DNA of 64,000 nt. Origin: Corallochytrium limacisporum (Eukaryota > Opisthokonta). The stretch lies in NCBI GenBank assembly GCA_002811645.1, contig PDIP01000008.1, positions 23,403 through 87,402 on the forward strand. The letters are read 5' to 3'. Every line of letters starts with the position of its first letter. Positions within the stretch are counted from its first letter, which is position 1. Shown here piece by piece: positions 61,503 through 64,000 of this stretch. The notes below the pieces were generated by a model. That model was given only the letters and a program-made list of their open reading frames with translations, ran no database searches and had not been told where the DNA came from. A program made the translations under genes and the position numbers.

Positions 61503-62459
61503 ATGCTCCGCATTGCATCTCAACGTCTTGCAGGCACCGCTCGCAGTGCTTCTCGCAGCGCGCTGCATCAGGTCAGGACCATGGCTGATCAGCAGGGTGG
61601 TTCTGGTGGCGGCCTGGTCCTGCCCGCAATTGTGGCAACTGCGGCAGCGGGCGGCTACTACTTTTACAGCACTGGATACTTTGACAATCCCGAACCGGCC
61701 TTGAATCCTAAGGAGTTCGTCGACTTCACAGTCTCCAAGGTTGAGACTCTGACACACGATACCAAGCGAATCACCTTTGGTCTGAAGCGCAACCAAACTT
61801 CGGGTATCACTGTGGCTGGTCTAGTCCTGCTGCAGGCTGAACTCAAGGGTGAGAATGTCTTGCGCCCCTACACGCCCACTACGGGCCCGGACGTTAAAGG
61901 CAGACTAGAGTTCGTCATTAAGAAGTACGATGATGGTGCCTTCACTCCCTACGTCCACAGTCTCAAGGTGGGTGACAAGGTCTCCATCAAAGGTCCCATC
62001 ACTAAGATAAAGGTTGAGCCCAACTTCAAGCAGGAGATCGGTTGCGTTGCTGGCGGTACAGGAATAACACCCATGTACCAGGTTATCAAGGAGCTGCTCC
62101 GTCATCCCGAAAACAAGACCAAAATCACTCTGCTGGCTGCCAACAAGAGTGAGAGCGACATCCTGCTGAAGAAGGAACTGGACGAGCTCGCCAGCAAGAA
62201 TCCCGATCGTTTCACCGTGCAGTACGTCCTTGACAAGGCGCCTGCCGGAAAGCCTGAGTACGTTGAAGGATTTGTGACTGCGGAGGTTGCAAAGAAATTC
62301 CTGCCTCCTCCAAGTGAGAACAACCTCATTATGGTTTGTGGGCCGCCTGGGATGATGAAGGCTGTCTCCGGAGACAAGAACCCCGACAAGAGCCAAGGTG
62401 AGGTCAGCGGTGTCCTGAAGACACTCGGCTACACCAAAGACATGGTCTTCAAATTCTAA
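61503..62459 (+). CDS. MCR1: Mitochondrial NADH-cytochrome b5 reductase
   Basis: Protein of 318 residues from the chosen ATG. Residues of about 1-25 (MLRIASQRLAG, Arg/Ser/Ala-rich, no acidic residues) look like a mitochondrial presequence, followed by a hydrophobic Ala/Gly/Tyr segment that could anchor it in a membrane, as in yeast Mcr1. The FAD-binding motif RPYTP and the NADH-binding motif GGTGITPMYQ are present, and CGPPGMMKAVSG is near the C-terminus. It transfers electrons from NADH through FAD to cytochrome b5 or related acceptors such as semidehydroascorbate. In-frame ATGs at 61,395 and 61,404 would add a 36-residue or 33-residue non-presequence extension and could give a second form. 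The MLRI start was chosen because it exposes the targeting signal. Confidence 0.92.
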   Translation: MLRIASQRLAGTARSASRSALHQVRTMADQQGGSGGGLVLPAIVATAAAGGYYFYSTGYFDNPEPALNPKEFVDFTVSKVETLTHDTKRITFGLKRNQTSGITVAGLVLLQAELKGENVLRPYTPTTGPDVKGRLEFVIKKYDDGAFTPYVHSLKVGDKVSIKGPITKIKVEPNFKQEIGCVAGGTGITPMYQVIKELLRHPENKTKITLLAANKSESDILLKKELDELASKNPDRFTVQYVLDKAPAGKPEYVEGFVTAEVAKKFLPPPSENNLIMVCGPPGMMKAVSGDKNPDKSQGEVSGVLKTLGYTKDMVFKF

Positions 62460-62940
62460 ATGTTCTGTTGACTCTGCCACATAACAACTGCTTCAAGGTG
62501 ATGCATATACAAGATCTTAGAGAATCTGGTCGAATACACTTCGGGTGATCGGCGTTTTCCCCCCTTGCCCTGTGTCGCAAACGTACTTAAATGGACTCCC
62601 TTCAATTTTCTTTCATTCATTGTGGGCTATACCTCCAGGGGCACACGGAGGGTGGGTACCGTCACTATGATTCTGTCCGACGGGGCGTCTTTTCCCGCCC
62701 TCGGCCATTTCGGCAGCGCGACGGCAATGGGGCTTACCTAGCCGGACACAACAATCTCGAACAAACTATTAAACGCAGCAATATTTGCGATCAATAGCTC
62801 TGAAGAATAAACCCCATGTATAATTGAAAACGTCTGTCGATGTGAAGGGATGAAACTGTGCATAGATGGACGTCCTTGGTGCCAGCAATCGTTAGAGATC
62901 AGGATGTTAACACAAATGTAGACTTGGTAAAAACGCAACG
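62460..62940. other. Intergenic region upstream of the STRIP gene
   Basis: About 480 bases between two + strand genes. It must contain the 3' end of the reductase gene and the STRIP promoter. An E2F-like site is present. No other feature was seen. Confidence 0.5.
62690..62699. promoter_or_regulatory. E2F-like site upstream of STRIP
   Basis: TTTTCCCGCC, 242 bp upstream of the ATG, is identical to the ten bases found upstream of H2A. Confidence 0.35.
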
Positions 62941-64000
62941 ATGTCGGAAAACACGACAACATTACCGCAAGTTAAGAACGGGTTAGGAAGTGATGGAAGC
63001 CTGGGTGAGGGCTACCTGCCACAGCGGTCACCACGACCTGATATTCCACCATTGAATCTCATTCGATCGGCACAGGAGAATTATGAGGAGGTGGCGACAA
63101 CACCAGCACTGAAGCAAGGCTTGGAGTCCTTTAAGGTCGGGGGAATGCTTACAGACGTGCCACTGGAGACAGAAAATAGTATGGGAGGTACATCCCAAGT
63201 ACGAACCCGCGCCAACATGGACAATGTTGACCCGAATACTCAGGACGTGTTGCGCAACATTAATCTGAAAATGAACGAAATCATTGATAAGCAACGCGTA
63301 AGCGAAACCGGGGACAAGATTGAATTTGAATATAAGGACACGGCGGACATCAAAACTGAGCTGGCAGAGTTGTATGCGTACAGTGAGATTCGGGAGATTC
63401 GGCGGTATCAAAAGCGTTACCTTCAGAAGCGTCGGGAGGAAGGTCGCCCCTGGCTAAGCATGGATGAAGAGGAACAAGCAGAAGAGATTCAGACATGGCT
63501 CAGTGATATGGAGTGTGTCAGCGAACAGCGACGCATGGTTGCAGCTACAAACATCCTGTTAGTGTTACAAGGCAGTATGGCAGAGAATCTGACCGGTGAC
63601 GAGCAACTAAATTCCGCAAAGAAGGGTGCCCACTTAGTCTTTGAACAAGGAACGTTTCCTATTTGTCTGGATCTGATGTGCTCAGCCATCTGGCGCGGGT
63701 TACACGGCGAGAAGTTGGATGGTGGTAGAGGTAGTTTGAATGGATCCAGCACATCAGTGTCCAATTCTGGTGCTGATGGGCCGCTGATCCGTGGGAGTAG
63801 CCGTGGAAACGTCAAGGACACAGTAAACTCAAAAAGCAACGCTGCTAACCAGGCGGTGAGGCTGCATGCCAACATCATCTACACTCTGATTGCACTGTGT
63901 GATCATGAAGAAGAAATCAGGGAGATGAGGAAGACTCTGCACAGTACGAATGCACCGAATGGCCAGAACTACATTAGTTTCATGTTCCAGACCATTTCTT
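62941..64000 (+). CDS. STRIP1: STRIP/Far11 striatin-interacting protein, 5' part (continues beyond the window)
   Basis: Open to the window end, 353 codons visible. The ATG at 62,941 is the first after an in-frame stop at 62,908. After about 115 hydrophilic residues the N1221-type domain of STRIP1/2 and fungal Far11 begins: FEYKDTADIKTELAELYAYSE closely parallels the human start of this domain. Helical repeats follow, including a MECVSEQRRMVAATNILLVLQG segment and VFEQGTFPICLDLMCSAIW. STRIP is the organising subunit of the STRIPAK PP2A phosphatase-kinase complex, which controls Hippo-type signalling, cell polarity, the septation network and cytoskeleton. Full family members have 800-1,000 residues, so more than half is missing. 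A Ser/Gly/Asn-rich insertion lies near residues 265-300. Confidence 0.88.
   Translation, partial: MSENTTTLPQVKNGLGSDGSLGEGYLPQRSPRPDIPPLNLIRSAQENYEEVATTPALKQGLESFKVGGMLTDVPLETENSMGGTSQVRTRANMDNVDPNTQDVLRNINLKMNEIIDKQRVSETGDKIEFEYKDTADIKTELAELYAYSEIREIRRYQKRYLQKRREEGRPWLSMDEEEQAEEIQTWLSDMECVSEQRRMVAATNILLVLQGSMAENLTGDEQLNSAKKGAHLVFEQGTFPICLDLMCSAIWRGLHGEKLDGGRGSLNGSSTSVSNSGADGPLIRGSSRGNVKDTVNSKSNAANQAVRLHANIIYTLIALCDHEEEIREMRKTLHSTNAPNGQNYISFMFQTIS

Noticed and set aside
1-64000. tRNA, 5S RNA, snRNA or CRISPR-like features
   Set aside because: GTTCGA-like T-loop strings occur (for example near 21,285 and 52,480), but I could not fold a matching acceptor stem or find an A-box at the right distance. 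No regularly spaced repeats exist. A covariance-model search would be decisive.

Overview
The window looks like nuclear DNA of a small unicellular opisthokont with very few introns. Almost every gene is one uninterrupted ATG-started reading frame with a clearly eukaryotic product: separase, histone H2A, myosin, EB1, G-protein beta, NEDD8 protease, Kri1, STRIP/Far11. The repertoire is mixed. A Zn(II)2Cys6 regulator and a nitronate monooxygenase look fungal. An ANKFN1/Wide-awake-like protein and a glycine-N-acyltransferase-like protein look animal-like. This fits an early-diverging fungus or a unicellular holozoan (for example a Corallochytrium-like lineage), but the sequence alone does not settle it.

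Layout. 1-6278 has no convincing gene and is full of microsatellites, polypyrimidine/polypurine blocks and a 27-base G run. 6.3-12.6 kb holds a prenylatable Nudix hydrolase (+) facing separase (-). 13.2-20.2 kb holds a cytochrome b561-domain protein (+), an unknown acidic/helical protein (+) and an aconitase/isopropylmalate-isomerase-family enzyme (-). 21.9-28.1 kb holds a DEN1/SENP8 NEDD8 protease (+) facing G-beta (-), a weak three-exon candidate, then KRI1 (+) facing H2A (-). 32.1-41.2 kb holds the ANKFN1-like protein (+) facing a large unconventional myosin (-) whose tail is probably joined by a 46-nt intron. 43.5-46.3 kb holds EB1 (-) and the GLYAT-like acyltransferase (-). 46.3-54.2 kb is a gene desert with G runs and a short assembly gap. 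54.2-64 kb holds the zinc-cluster regulator (+), an APH-kinase fusion (+) facing nitronate monooxygenase (-), a mitochondrial cytochrome-b5 reductase (+), and the 5' part of a STRIP/Far11 gene (+) cut by the window end.

The genes do not form a pathway or operon. Two themes stand out. Many genes lie in tail-to-tail pairs 100-350 bp apart, separated by much longer head-to-head spaces. Several proteins serve cell division and the cytoskeleton (separase, EB1, myosin, STRIP, H2A), and E2F-like motifs occur upstream of separase, H2A, EB1 and STRIP.

The most interesting leads are: a Nudix hydrolase with a long helical tail ending in a CaaX box; an ACAD10/11-type kinase domain fused to an unrecognised C-terminal domain; a myosin with a UBA-like segment and a novel tail; and a recurring GTAC-N5-GTAC palindrome in intergenic DNA. 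No tRNA, rRNA, CRISPR array or intact mobile element was recognised.
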